A DNA stretch of 64,000 bases from Ignavibacteriales bacterium (GCA_016177735.1 JACOUS010000023.1:1-64000), one strand, 5' to 3'. Numbered from the stretch's first letter, positions 16,508-25,706 are shown. Notes: generated by a model not told the origin, from the sequence alone. Numbers and translations are program-made.

Positions 16508-18505
16508 ATGAATTTAACACTACTTGATTGGATAATAGTGGTACTCTGTTTATCGGTACTTTTCTTTAGTGTACGCTTAAGTAAAAAATTTGTTAAAAGT
16601 GTTGTGGATTTTCTTTCAGCCGGAAGAGCCGCCGGAAGATACATGATTACGGTTTCGCAAGGTATGGCATTTATCGGTGCGATTACGATTGTCGGGCAAT
16701 GGGAAATGAATTATGTAGCCGGCTTTGCACTTCGCTGGTGGGAATTTATTATGGCAGTTGTCCTTTTGTTCATCACTGTTTCAGGATGGGTTATATATAG
16801 ATTCAGACAAACACGCGCTTTGACAATTGCGCAGTTTCTCGAAATGCGCTACAGCAAAAATTTTAGAATCTTCGCCGGCATTCTGGCATTCATTTCGGGC
16901 TTGTTGAATTTTGGAATCTTTCCGGCTGTGAGTGCAAGATTTTTAATTTACTTCTGCGGATTTCCGCTCTCATTTAATTTTTTGGGAATAGAAGTCTCTA
17001 CTTTCCCGGTTGTGATGGCTTCATTCCTACTCATCTCTCTCTATTTTGTTTTTGCCGGTGGACAGATTGCGGTTATCATCACGGAATTTATTCAAGGTGT
17101 TTTTTCCAATCTAACTTTTCTTGTAATTATTGCTTTCTGTTTGTTCTTCGTGAATTGGGACCAAATTTTTCAGGCAGTAATCACGGCTCCCAAAGATGCC
17201 TCGCTGATTAATCCGTACAAAACAAGCGAAGTGCCCGATTTTAATTTCTGGTATTTCGTGATAAATGTAATCGGTGTTATTTACGTTAAACTTTCATGGC
17301 AAGGAACTTCCGGATTTAATTCATCTGCAAAAAGTGCGCATGAAGCAAAGATGGGAGAGGTGCTCGGCAATTTGCGCGACATTCCCAAATGGCTCTTTCT
17401 CGTTTTCATTCCGATCATCGCATATACAATTCTGCATCATTCCGATTTTAGTGCAATTGCCAACGATGTAAATCAAACGATGGGCACAATCGGTAATCAT
17501 GAAGTACAGAATCAATTAAGAATTCCTCTCGTGCTTTCAAAAATTTTACCGGTTGGAGTGATGGGTGCATTCATGGCGGTGATGCTGATGGCAACAATCG
17601 GAACACACAATTCATACATGCATTCGTGGGGAAGTATTTTTATTCAAGATGTAATTATGCCTTTCCGTAAAAAACCTTTCGAGCCCGCACGGCATTTAAA
17701 AGTTTTGAAGATCTCCATTCTCGGCGTTTGCTTGTTCATTTTCTTTTTCAGTTTGTTATTCCCGATGACCGATTACATCTTTCTCTATTTTGCAATTACA
17801 GCCGCAATTTTTGTGGGCGGTTCCGGTGCTGTTATAATCGGAGGCTTGTACTGGAAAAAAGGAACAACCACCGCGGCATGGAGTGCATTGATTACCGGTT
17901 CTGTTGTTTCAGTTATCGGAATTATTCTTCAGCAGATATATCCGGATTTCCCGATTAACGGGCAATATTTCTGGGGAATGTCGATGGGTGTTTCTACTCT
18001 TGTCTATGTGCTCGTTTCATTGCTCGGCAAACGTGAAGATTTTGATATGGATAAAATGCTGCACAGAGGAAAGTATGCCCTCAAAGAAGAAACCGTTATT
18101 GTTGATCAAGTTCCGGTGAAAGGATTAAAAATGCTCGGCATGGGAAAAGAATTTACAAAAGGGGATAAAATAATTTATCTCACAGCATACACGTGGACTT
18201 TCATCTGGATTGTTGTTTTTATCATCGGAACGATTATCAATCTCTCCGGCGATGTGCCCGATTCATCATGGATGTCTTTCTGGAAAACTTTTGTTTTGAT
18301 CAATCTTGCTGCATCATTCATAATAATAATTTGGTTTGCACTCGGCGGCATAAAAGATTTTAGAGAGATGCTTCACAGATTAAACACGATGGTTAGAGAT
18401 CATAAAGATGACGGAACAGTCCGCCACGAAACCCCGGAAGAAAAAATTGAATTAACAGGCGAAACCCTGACGAGTAATTTACAAACAGAACCAGTAAAGG
18501 ATTAA
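16508..18505 (+). CDS. sodium:solute symporter (SSS family)
   Basis: A multi-pass inner-membrane transporter of about 665 residues with roughly 13-14 hydrophobic segments, the SSS-type first helix (LLDWIIVVLCLSVLFFSVRL) and family motifs such as FLSAGRAAGRYMITVSQG, ALTIAQFLEMRYSKNFR and GTSGFNSSAKSAHEAKMG. It should couple sodium entry to uptake of a small sugar or related solute. In this locus the likely cargo is a monosaccharide or disaccharide released from N-glycans (GlcNAc, mannose, Man-GlcNAc or fucose); this is inferred from position only. ATG 16508 is preferred over the in-frame TTG 16496. The stop overlaps the upstream possible ATG of the esterase gene, indicating coupling. The cytoplasmic tail after about residue 640 is hydrophilic. 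Confidence 0.9.
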   Translation: MNLTLLDWIIVVLCLSVLFFSVRLSKKFVKSVVDFLSAGRAAGRYMITVSQGMAFIGAITIVGQWEMNYVAGFALRWWEFIMAVVLLFITVSGWVIYRFRQTRALTIAQFLEMRYSKNFRIFAGILAFISGLLNFGIFPAVSARFLIYFCGFPLSFNFLGIEVSTFPVVMASFLLISLYFVFAGGQIAVIITEFIQGVFSNLTFLVIIAFCLFFVNWDQIFQAVITAPKDASLINPYKTSEVPDFNFWYFVINVIGVIYVKLSWQGTSGFNSSAKSAHEAKMGEVLGNLRDIPKWLFLVFIPIIAYTILHHSDFSAIANDVNQTMGTIGNHEVQNQLRIPLVLSKILPVGVMGAFMAVMLMATIGTHNSYMHSWGSIFIQDVIMPFRKKPFEPARHLKVLKISILGVCLFIFFFSLLFPMTDYIFLYFAITAAIFVGGSGAVIIGGLYWKKGTTTAAWSALITGSVVSVIGIILQQIYPDFPINGQYFWGMSMGVSTLVYVLVSLLGKREDFDMDKMLHRGKYALKEETVIVDQVPVKGLKMLGMGKEFTKGDKIIYLTAYTWTFIWIVVFIIGTIINLSGDVPDSSWMSFWKTFVLINLAASFIIIIWFALGGIKDFREMLHRLNTMVRDHKDDGTVRHETPEEKIELTGETLTSNLQTEPVKD

Positions 18506-18516
18506 TGAGGAATTAT

Positions 18517-21021
18517 ATGTCGAAACTTTTTTGTGTTTTCTCGGCTCTATTACTTTTTATTTTTTCAAATGATGCAAACTGCCAGTCTTCCGATGCAGTT
18601 CTTTTAAAAGAAGGACTCGTAATAAAATTAGGAAGATACGACAGCAACAAAATTATTTCTCCGAATGCAGTTGCCGCCGCTGTTGAAACCGGCGAGTGGG
18701 AAACTCCTTCGGAAAATGAAGAAGTAGAATATAACGGCAAAGTAATCGGAACATGGAAAAAAGTTAGTGCCGATAAAGACGGATGGATCAAAGATGATTC
18801 GTTGATTAATGCATACGTTTATTTCCAATACAAATCCGATAAAGATGATATTGTAATTTTGGAAGGAATGGGGCACAGTATGGTTTACGTGAACGGCTCG
18901 TCCCGTTCGGGAAATCCGTACCGCACTCAAGATGAATACGAATCGTGGGCGCCGCGATTTGATTACTCGCTCATTCCGGTAAAATTGAAAAAAGGGATTA
19001 ATGAATTTTTATTTGAGTGCAACCGAGACGGTGTTCTGAAAGTTAAGCTTCATACCGGCAAACAAGGATTGATTTTGAACGACAAAGATTTAACCGTGCC
19101 TGATATTCTATTGAACCAAACTGCTGCTGCTTACGGTGCACTTCCAATCATTAATGCAACAGAAAAAAGTTGGAAAGGATTACTCATCAAAACGTGGAGT
19201 GAAAATTCTACTCCCGAATATTATCCGGTAAAAGAAGTTCAACCGCTTTCGATTTTCAAAACTCCATTCAACATAAAATTACCGGTTCAAAAAAATGCCG
19301 GTAAAATTAAGTTCAACATCGAGCTTGTTGAAAAGAAAAATGCCGATGAAAAAGTTTTAGCATCTACAAATATTGAATTGAATGTTGTTAGCGAAAATGA
19401 AACTCACAAAGAAACATTCATCAGCAGCATGGACGGGAGCGTGCAATATTATGCAGTTAATCCTCCGACAGATTTGAAAGGCAAGCCGGCATTGTTTTTA
19501 AGTCTGCACGGCGCCGGTGTTGAAGCAATTAATCAAGCATATTCATACGGACATAAAAATTGGGGTTACATCGTTGCGGCAACAAACCGCCGTCCGTACG
19601 GATACAATTGGGAAAACTGGGGAAGACTCGATGCTCTCGAAGTTTTCAACATTGCTAAAAAGAAATTTGATGCCGATCCTAACAGAATTTATTTAACCGG
19701 TCACTCGATGGGCGGACACGGAACATGGCATGTTGGTATGAATTACGCAGATCAATTTGCGGCAATTGGACCGAGCGCCGGATGGATAAGTATTTGGTCC
19801 TACAGAATTAAAGGGCTGACCGATTCGAGCGACGTGAAAAAAATGTTGACGCGTTCAACAAAACACAGCGATACTTATGCCTTCAGCACGAATTTAAAAC
19901 AAGACGGCATCTATATAATTCACGGCGATGCTGATGATAACGTTCGTCCCGATCAAGCTCAATCAATGATCGATAATCTTTCGAAGTTCCACAAAGATTT
20001 TAGATACCACGAAGAAAAAGGCGCGGGACATTGGTGGGATAATTCCGACGAACCCGGTGCGGATTGCGTTGACTGGCTGCCGATGTTTGAATTCTTTTCA
20101 CATCACGCAGTGCCCGGAAAAGAGAGAACAAAAGAGATCGATTATGTTACTGCTAATCCGGCAATCTCATCCAAAAATTATTGGATCGAAATTATAAATC
20201 AGATTGAACAGCAGAAACTGAGCAGAATTAATATCAAACTTGAAAGCGGCAACAGAAAATTTGTAGGCACAACGAGCAACATTGCAATGCTCGAAATCGA
20301 TGCTTCGATGCTTTCGAACGATAAGCCGGTATCAATCGCACTTGATAATCAGTTGATTACCGGAGTAGATATTTCCAAAGAGAGCAAAATAACTCTGAAG
20401 AATGAAAACGGAAAATGGTCTTTGAGCGATAAGCAAAGCGCACAAAATAAATACCCGGTTCGCTGCGGTAATTTTAGAGAAGCACTCAATTACGGCGTCG
20501 TGTTTGTTTTCGGAACTCACGGCGATAAAGAAGAAAACAAATGGGCATTCGAAAAAGCAAGATATGATGCAGAAAAAATTTGGTATCAAGGAAACGGTTC
20601 CGTTGAAGTTATTAAAGATGATGAATTCGATCCGGTGAAATATAAAGATAGAAGTGTGATTCTCTTCGGCAATTCAAAAACAAATTCTGCATGGAATTTA
20701 TTGTTGAAAGATTCTCCGGTTCAGATCGATAACAATAAAATAAAAGTGGGCGATAAAGAGTATAAGGGAAAAGATCTCGCATGTTTGATGATACGTCCGC
20801 GAAAAGAGAGTGAGTTTGCAAGCGTTGGTGTTATTGCCGGAACCGGCATCGATGGAATGAAGCTTGCAAATCTTGCGCAGTTCTCTCATCCGTATGTTAG
20901 TTTCCCTGATATCGTGATTTACAATTCCGGTGTGCTCAATTCCGATGAAGAGGGTGTGAAGTTTGCCGGTTACTTCGGCAACGATTGGAGTTTGGAAAAG
21001 GGAGACTTTATAAGCAAATAA
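18517..21021 (+). CDS. secreted alpha/beta-hydrolase (prolyl oligopeptidase-like or esterase)
   Basis: A protein of about 834 residues from ATG 18517, which has TGAGGA 5-11 bases upstream; the in-frame ATG 18505 overlaps the symporter stop and lacks such a site. The signal peptide ends near NDANCQS. Residues about 30-300 form beta-rich modules. The alpha/beta-hydrolase core has the nucleophile motif GHSMGGHGTW (about 395-404), an acid in HGDADDNV and the His in GAGHWWDN. The C-terminal 300 residues are beta-rich. The triad suggests an esterase or peptidase; in a glycan locus it may remove acyl groups from sugars or cut the peptide carrier. No substrate can be named. It is co-directional with the symporter and the GH18 gene. 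Confidence 0.75.
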   Translation: MSKLFCVFSALLLFIFSNDANCQSSDAVLLKEGLVIKLGRYDSNKIISPNAVAAAVETGEWETPSENEEVEYNGKVIGTWKKVSADKDGWIKDDSLINAYVYFQYKSDKDDIVILEGMGHSMVYVNGSSRSGNPYRTQDEYESWAPRFDYSLIPVKLKKGINEFLFECNRDGVLKVKLHTGKQGLILNDKDLTVPDILLNQTAAAYGALPIINATEKSWKGLLIKTWSENSTPEYYPVKEVQPLSIFKTPFNIKLPVQKNAGKIKFNIELVEKKNADEKVLASTNIELNVVSENETHKETFISSMDGSVQYYAVNPPTDLKGKPALFLSLHGAGVEAINQAYSYGHKNWGYIVAATNRRPYGYNWENWGRLDALEVFNIAKKKFDADPNRIYLTGHSMGGHGTWHVGMNYADQFAAIGPSAGWISIWSYRIKGLTDSSDVKKMLTRSTKHSDTYAFSTNLKQDGIYIIHGDADDNVRPDQAQSMIDNLSKFHKDFRYHEEKGAGHWWDNSDEPGADCVDWLPMFEFFSHHAVPGKERTKEIDYVTANPAISSKNYWIEIINQIEQQKLSRINIKLESGNRKFVGTTSNIAMLEIDASMLSNDKPVSIALDNQLITGVDISKESKITLKNENGKWSLSDKQSAQNKYPVRCGNFREALNYGVVFVFGTHGDKEENKWAFEKARYDAEKIWYQGNGSVEVIKDDEFDPVKYKDRSVILFGNSKTNSAWNLLLKDSPVQIDNNKIKVGDKEYKGKDLACLMIRPRKESEFASVGVIAGTGIDGMKLANLAQFSHPYVSFPDIVIYNSGVLNSDEEGVKFAGYFGNDWSLEKGDFISK

Positions 21022-21157
21022 TTGAGTTCAGCCTCAATTGAATTTAATCATCAAGCAGTAAACAATTGCGCTGCTGTTAGATGATTTTGATACGATGTGC
21101 TGCTGTTCGAAATCAACTTTACAGAATTGATTAACTACTACAAAACGGAATTGAATA

Positions 21158-22405
21158 ATGAAAAAAGTAGTATTTGTAAAAGTTGCAGTATTGATTTTCT
21201 TCCTCGCCGGTTTTAATCCGGCTTTGCAAAATTTAAAAGCAGATATTCCGCCTACCGGGAATAATAAAGTTGCCTATTATGTTTTTGATTCTCACGGACC
21301 CGATCATTTGCCTTTGACATCGTTTACCGATGAAGCAAATATTGTCGTAATATTTGAAGGAACATTATGGGAGTTGGCAGACTCGGCACATTATTCAACC
21401 GGATGGATGAAAAATGTAGTGTACCAGCATTACAGTGAAATTCTCAGAGATATCAAAATACTGCAAGCAAGAGGTGTGAAAGTTTTGATGAATGTTGACG
21501 ACGCTCCATCGTGGAGTACATTGACACCTTTCACTACTTATGATGGAACAAAATTAGATTACAAACAATTTGCAGAATTCATTAAGTCATGTGCAATTGA
21601 TTCGCTCCATCTCGATGGGATATCTCTCGATATTGAACATCGAGCAGCGGGCAATGCAGACTACATTGCTCTGCTAAAAGAAATCGGAAAATATTTCGGT
21701 CCAAATTCTTCGAATAGCAATTCACAAATGTACATAGCGGCAATCTATGCCGGGTATTGGGGCGAACCAGCTTCGGTAATCGGTAAGTCCAAAGATGTTG
21801 CAGCATATCTAAACTTTGTGATGGACATGGCTTACTTTAATTCTAATTACATCAGCCGATTTAACCAATGGGCAGATTATATCGGCGCTTCAAAAACTAT
21901 GATCGGTCTTCTCAACGATTATAATGATTTGGCTTTTACTACTTCAGCAGCAGCGTGGCAGCCGGCTTCAGGACCCAAAGCGGGCATAATGGTTTACGCC
22001 GCTAACAATCTCAAGTCGTACACCGATTCAGTATTTAAATCTCTTGTTGTGCCGGTAACAGATGTGAATGATAATGAAATTCATGAACAAGAAATTCCAC
22101 AAGAATTTGGGCTCGCGCAGAATTATCCCAATCCGTTTAATCCTTCAACAACAATTAGTTATACACTGCAAGTTCCGGGTTACACGACTTTAAAAGTTTA
22201 TGATGTTTTGGGAAAAGAAATAGTTACACTTGCTGATGAATATAAACAAGCGGGGAAATATTCAGTCGATTTTAATATAGCGCAGATTTCCAATCTGCGC
22301 CAAAATTTATCAAGCGGCATTTATTTCTACACATTAAGGGTAGGAGATTCATCGTCGCTTCGCTCCTCAGAATTTAAAACCAAAAAAATGTTATTAATAA
22401 AATGA
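21158..22405 (+). CDS. GH18 family protein with T9SS sorting domain (probable endoglycosidase or chitobiase)
   Basis: A 415-residue secreted GH18 barrel. The signal peptide is about 1-28 (ending LKA-D). The catalytic strand reads HLDGISLDIEH with Asp153, Asp158 and the acid Glu160. The usual first Asp of the DxDxE triplet is Ser156, a position where di-N-acetylchitobiase-like proteins also vary. The small size, NVDDAPSW strand and lack of chitin-binding modules favour an endo-beta-N-acetylglucosaminidase or chitobiase acting on the N-glycan core. A linker leads to a T9SS type A domain (about 325-415) with GLAQNYPNPFNPSTT, so it should be exported and anchored at the cell surface. The sorting domain has two unusual insertions. 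The stop overlaps ATG 22402 by four bases (ATGA). Confidence 0.85.
   Translation: MKKVVFVKVAVLIFFLAGFNPALQNLKADIPPTGNNKVAYYVFDSHGPDHLPLTSFTDEANIVVIFEGTLWELADSAHYSTGWMKNVVYQHYSEILRDIKILQARGVKVLMNVDDAPSWSTLTPFTTYDGTKLDYKQFAEFIKSCAIDSLHLDGISLDIEHRAAGNADYIALLKEIGKYFGPNSSNSNSQMYIAAIYAGYWGEPASVIGKSKDVAAYLNFVMDMAYFNSNYISRFNQWADYIGASKTMIGLLNDYNDLAFTTSAAAWQPASGPKAGIMVYAANNLKSYTDSVFKSLVVPVTDVNDNEIHEQEIPQEFGLAQNYPNPFNPSTTISYTLQVPGYTTLKVYDVLGKEIVTLADEYKQAGKYSVDFNIAQISNLRQNLSSGIYFYTLRVGDSSSLRSSEFKTKKMLLIK
22280..22300. repeat. perfect hairpin inside the GH18 sorting-domain codons
   Basis: GCGCAGATT and AATCTGCGC pair perfectly around a TCC loop. It encodes part of the stretch IAQISNLRQ, which interrupts the usual pattern VDFN..NLSSGIYFY of T9SS domains seen in the other sorted proteins of this window (for example VVNFNASNLSSGIYFY). 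It looks like a palindromic repeat accepted in frame. Confidence 0.65.
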
Positions 22406-25400
22406 AAAAAAATAAAAAAGTTTTTTACACTAATGACGGCATAACTGAGTTAAGCCAAATTCATGTTTGGATACTTTTAATTGCCACGACCTTTAGGTCG
22501 TGGTGTAATTATCTATTTCATGTTAACGGCTTTAGCCACAATTCTATGCAATTTGGGCTGAAGCCCTCGGCATTGAGGGACACTCTTATCCCCCGACATA
22601 TCACCGCGAAGCGGGATTCCGTTTACACGGAAAATGTCGGGGCAAGTGAAAAACAAACCTTGTTTAAATTCAGTTATTTCTCAAAAGTTGTGAATGGGTG
22701 GACTGTAATATTAATCTTATTAATTATGAGTGAGAATTTATGCGCTCAAAAAAAAATGACCACATATGTAAATCCATTAGTTGGAACTGACGGACACGGT
22801 CATACTTATCCCGGGGCATCACTTCCGTTTGGCATGGTGCAATTGAGTCCCGACACCGACACCGAAGGATGGGATTGGTGTTCGGGTTATCATTATTCCG
22901 ATAATTCAATAATGGGATTCAGCCACACACATTTAAGCGGAACCGGCTGTGCGGATTACGGCGATATTCTTTTTATGCCTACCACCGGAGAATTGAAAAC
23001 AGAGCCGGGTAAAAAAGATATTCCCGGTTCGGGCTACCGCTCACGCTTCAATCACAAAAATGAAATTGCAACGCCGGGTTACTACTCCGTTCTGCTCGAT
23101 GACTACAACATCAAAGCGGAATTAACTGTAACCAAGCGCACCGGATTTCATAAATATATTTTTCCGAAAACAGAAAGCGCCAACATTATAATTGATCTTG
23201 TTCACGGAATTCAGGACAAAGCAAAAGACGCACAGATAAAAATTATTGATAACAGAATAATTGAAGGATACAGAAATTCTTCAGGCTGGGGAAGAAATCA
23301 CACTGTTTATTTTTATGCTGAGTTTTCAAAGCCATTTAAATCATTCGGAATAGTTGAAGACGGAAAAATTTCGGAAGGGAAAACTTCAGCACAAAGCAGA
23401 GAACTAAAAGCATTTGTCGGATACAGTACTTCCTCGAACGAAACTATTTTTGTGAAGGTCGGCATTTCTCATTCAAGTCTTGAAGGTGCAAGAAAAAATT
23501 TGAAGGAAGAAATTGCCGGATGGAACTTTGACAAAATTAAAAAGCAAGCTGAAACAGAATGGGAAAAATCACTTTCAACGATTTCGATAAAAGATAAAAA
23601 CGAAAAGAACAAAACAATTTTTTACACGGCATTATATCATTCACTTCTCACTCCAAATATTCTTTCCGATGTTGACGGAAGTTACATCGGGATGGATAAA
23701 AAGATTCACGCCGCAAAAAATCATGAGATGCTCACGGTCTTTTCTTTGTGGGATACATTCCGCGCCGAACATCCTCTCTTTACACTTATCGACAGCAAAA
23801 AAGCGAATGATATGGCTGCATCGCTTGTTTCGAAATATGAAGAGAACGGAATGCTGCCGGTTTGGGAAATGGCATCGAACGATACATGGCAGATGATCGG
23901 CAATCATTCTATCCCGGTTATTGTCGATGCATATTTTAAGGGCATCAGAAATTATGATGTTGAAAAAGCTTTTGAGGCAATGAAAAAAACTGCGATGATG
24001 AATCATAACGGTTTGGATTTGTACAACGAGATGGGATTCATCAATGCCGATCTCGAACACGAGAGCGTATCAAAAACTCTTGAGTATGCTTACGATGATT
24101 GGTGCATTGCACGGATGGCAAAGGATCTCGGCAAAGTTGACGACTATAATTTTTTCATCGAGCGTGCAAAATTTTATGTGAATGTTTTCGATCCTTCGAC
24201 TTTGCTGATGCGTCCGAAAAAAAACGGTAAATGGCTCGAACCTTTCGATCCGTATTCGGTGAGCGGCAATTACACAGAAGCTAATGCATGGCAGTACAGT
24301 TTTTTTGTTCCGCAAGATGTAAACGGATTTAAAAAACTTATGGGCGGCGATGAAAAATTTATTTCGCGGCTCGATGATTTGTTCACTGTTGACCCGCAGT
24401 TAACCGGAAAATTTCAACCGGATATCACCGGGTTGATTGGACAATATGCACACGGCAACGAACCGAGTCATCACATGGCTTATCTTTATAATTATGCCGG
24501 CGTACCGCAGAAGACACAAAAGATAGTCCGTGAAATTTTATCGACACTTTACACGGAAAAACCTGACGGACTTTCCGGCAACGACGATTGCGGACAAATG
24601 TCGGCGTGGTACATTTTCAGTTCACTCGGATTTTACCCGGTTTGTCCCGGCGATAATAATTATATAATCGGCACACCTCTTTTTGAAAAAGCAGTAATCA
24701 ACGCGGGAGGAGGAAAGAATTTTACGATAGTTGCAAAGAATCTTTCGGATAAAAATTTCTACGTACAATCGGTAAAGCTGAACGGAAAAGATTATCCGTA
24801 TTCGTACATCAAACATTCGGATATAATCAACGGCTGCGAACTGATTTTTGAAATGGGTCCTTTGCCAAGCAATTGGGGAAAAGAAATTTCTTCGCGACCG
24901 GTTTCGGAAATCGATATTCCATTTACTGCTGTGCCGGTGCTTGCATCGGGCGAAAGAAATTTTAAGGACTCAACCGTTGCCGCTATTTCTTCAATTGATG
25001 GATCATCTAAAATATATTTTACTATTGACGGTTCCGATCCGACCACAAGCGGAAAAATTTATTCATCGCCGATCGTGTTGAGAAATACTACTTCGTTGAA
25101 AATGGTTTCGCTGAAAGATGGAACTTACAGCAAAGTAGTAACTGCAAATTTTAATAAAATTACCGAAGGAAAAAGTATAAAACTGAATACACAATATCAT
25201 CAAGCATACAAAGGCGGTGGTGATAACGGATTGATTGATGAGATAAAAGGGAAAGCAAATTTCCGCTCGGATGCATGGCAAGGATACGAAGGTGTTGATC
25301 TCGATGCTGTTGCTGATCTCGGTTCTGTTCAAAAAATTTCCGCGATTAAAACATCATTTCTACAAGACGTTGGTTCGTGGATTTTCTTCCCGACTTTTGT

Positions 25401-25632
25401 TGAGTATTATGTTTCCGCAGATGGGAAAAATTTTACTAAAGTTTTTGATGCAGAAAATGCTGTTGATGAAAAGAAGAACGATTCCGGCATAAAAGATTTT
25501 GAAAAAACTCTTAACGGAATTGAAGTACGTTACGTAAAAGTGATTGCAAAAAATGTTGGCGTCTGTCCGCAGTGGCATGTTGGCGCCGGCGGCAATGCGT
25601 GGCTTTTTGTCGATGAAATTGAAATAAAATAA
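22402..25632 (+). CDS. secreted GH92 alpha-mannosidase with discoidin module
   Basis: A calcium-dependent inverting exo-alpha-mannosidase. Numbering from ATG 22402, the catalytic region begins at YVNPLVGTDGHGHTYPG (about 121) and includes SFSLWDTFRAEHP-type sequence, GNEPSHH with the likely catalytic acid Glu687, and GNDDCGQMSAW with likely base residues Asp728/Asp729. A chitobiase-like module (about 835-915) and a discoidin module (about 925-1076, ending CPQWHVGAGGNAWLF) follow. The first 85 or so residues are encoded by palindromic repeat DNA (22479-22642). The true start may be TTG 22660 or GTG 22690, just before a signal peptide WTVILILLIMSENLCAQ. ATG 22402 overlaps the GH18 stop. GH92 enzymes mostly trim alpha-1,2 (also 1,3/1,4/1,6) mannose from N-glycans. 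Family firm, start uncertain. Confidence 0.9.
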   Translation: MKKNKKVFYTNDGITELSQIHVWILLIATTFRSWCNYLFHVNGFSHNSMQFGLKPSALRDTLIPRHITAKRDSVYTENVGASEKQTLFKFSYFSKVVNGWTVILILLIMSENLCAQKKMTTYVNPLVGTDGHGHTYPGASLPFGMVQLSPDTDTEGWDWCSGYHYSDNSIMGFSHTHLSGTGCADYGDILFMPTTGELKTEPGKKDIPGSGYRSRFNHKNEIATPGYYSVLLDDYNIKAELTVTKRTGFHKYIFPKTESANIIIDLVHGIQDKAKDAQIKIIDNRIIEGYRNSSGWGRNHTVYFYAEFSKPFKSFGIVEDGKISEGKTSAQSRELKAFVGYSTSSNETIFVKVGISHSSLEGARKNLKEEIAGWNFDKIKKQAETEWEKSLSTISIKDKNEKNKTIFYTALYHSLLTPNILSDVDGSYIGMDKKIHAAKNHEMLTVFSLWDTFRAEHPLFTLIDSKKANDMAASLVSKYEENGMLPVWEMASNDTWQMIGNHSIPVIVDAYFKGIRNYDVEKAFEAMKKTAMMNHNGLDLYNEMGFINADLEHESVSKTLEYAYDDWCIARMAKDLGKVDDYNFFIERAKFYVNVFDPSTLLMRPKKNGKWLEPFDPYSVSGNYTEANAWQYSFFVPQDVNGFKKLMGGDEKFISRLDDLFTVDPQLTGKFQPDITGLIGQYAHGNEPSHHMAYLYNYAGVPQKTQKIVREILSTLYTEKPDGLSGNDDCGQMSAWYIFSSLGFYPVCPGDNNYIIGTPLFEKAVINAGGGKNFTIVAKNLSDKNFYVQSVKLNGKDYPYSYIKHSDIINGCELIFEMGPLPSNWGKEISSRPVSEIDIPFTAVPVLASGERNFKDSTVAAISSIDGSSKIYFTIDGSDPTTSGKIYSSPIVLRNTTSLKMVSLKDGTYSKVVTANFNKITEGKSIKLNTQYHQAYKGGGDNGLIDEIKGKANFRSDAWQGYEGVDLDAVADLGSVQKISAIKTSFLQDVGSWIFFPTFVEYYVSADGKNFTKVFDAENAVDEKKNDSGIKDFEKTLNGIEVRYVKVIAKNVGVCPQWHVGAGGNAWLFVDEIEIK
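22479..22543. repeat. dispersed palindromic repeat, copy 1
   Basis: A 65-bp element opening AATTGCCACGACC and closing GGCTTTAGCCACAATT. It contains the hairpin CCACGACCT-TT-AGGTCGTGG and a smaller GGCT-TT-AGCC stem. The inverted relative at 47754-47816 has the same two hairpins and ends, and a truncated copy lies at 61667-61682. It resembles REP-type elements. It lies within the long open frame of the GH92 gene. Confidence 0.8.
22591..22642. repeat. three-way-junction palindrome upstream of GH92
   Basis: An outer stem CCCCGACAT/ATGTCGGGG (22591-22599 and 22634-22642) encloses two perfect hairpins: CCGC-GAA-GCGG (22604-22614) and TTCCGT-TTAC-ACGGAA (22617-22632). Just before it are GGGCT-GA-AGCCC (22556-22567) and CTCGGCATTGAGG. 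The density of exact pairing points to a mobile palindromic element or a structured RNA leader. Confidence 0.7.
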
Positions 25633-25706
25633 TTGTCCATAAAAAAAATCTTGTTTATTATTAGACTTGGTTTAAGAGAAAAAAGATAAAAAAGTAGTTT
25701 CTTAAA

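Noticed and set aside
22402-22725. Interpretation of the repeat-encoded GH92 N-terminus as a new protein domain
   Set aside because: The codons coincide with palindromic repeats that recur elsewhere outside genes; no fold-like pattern was seen.
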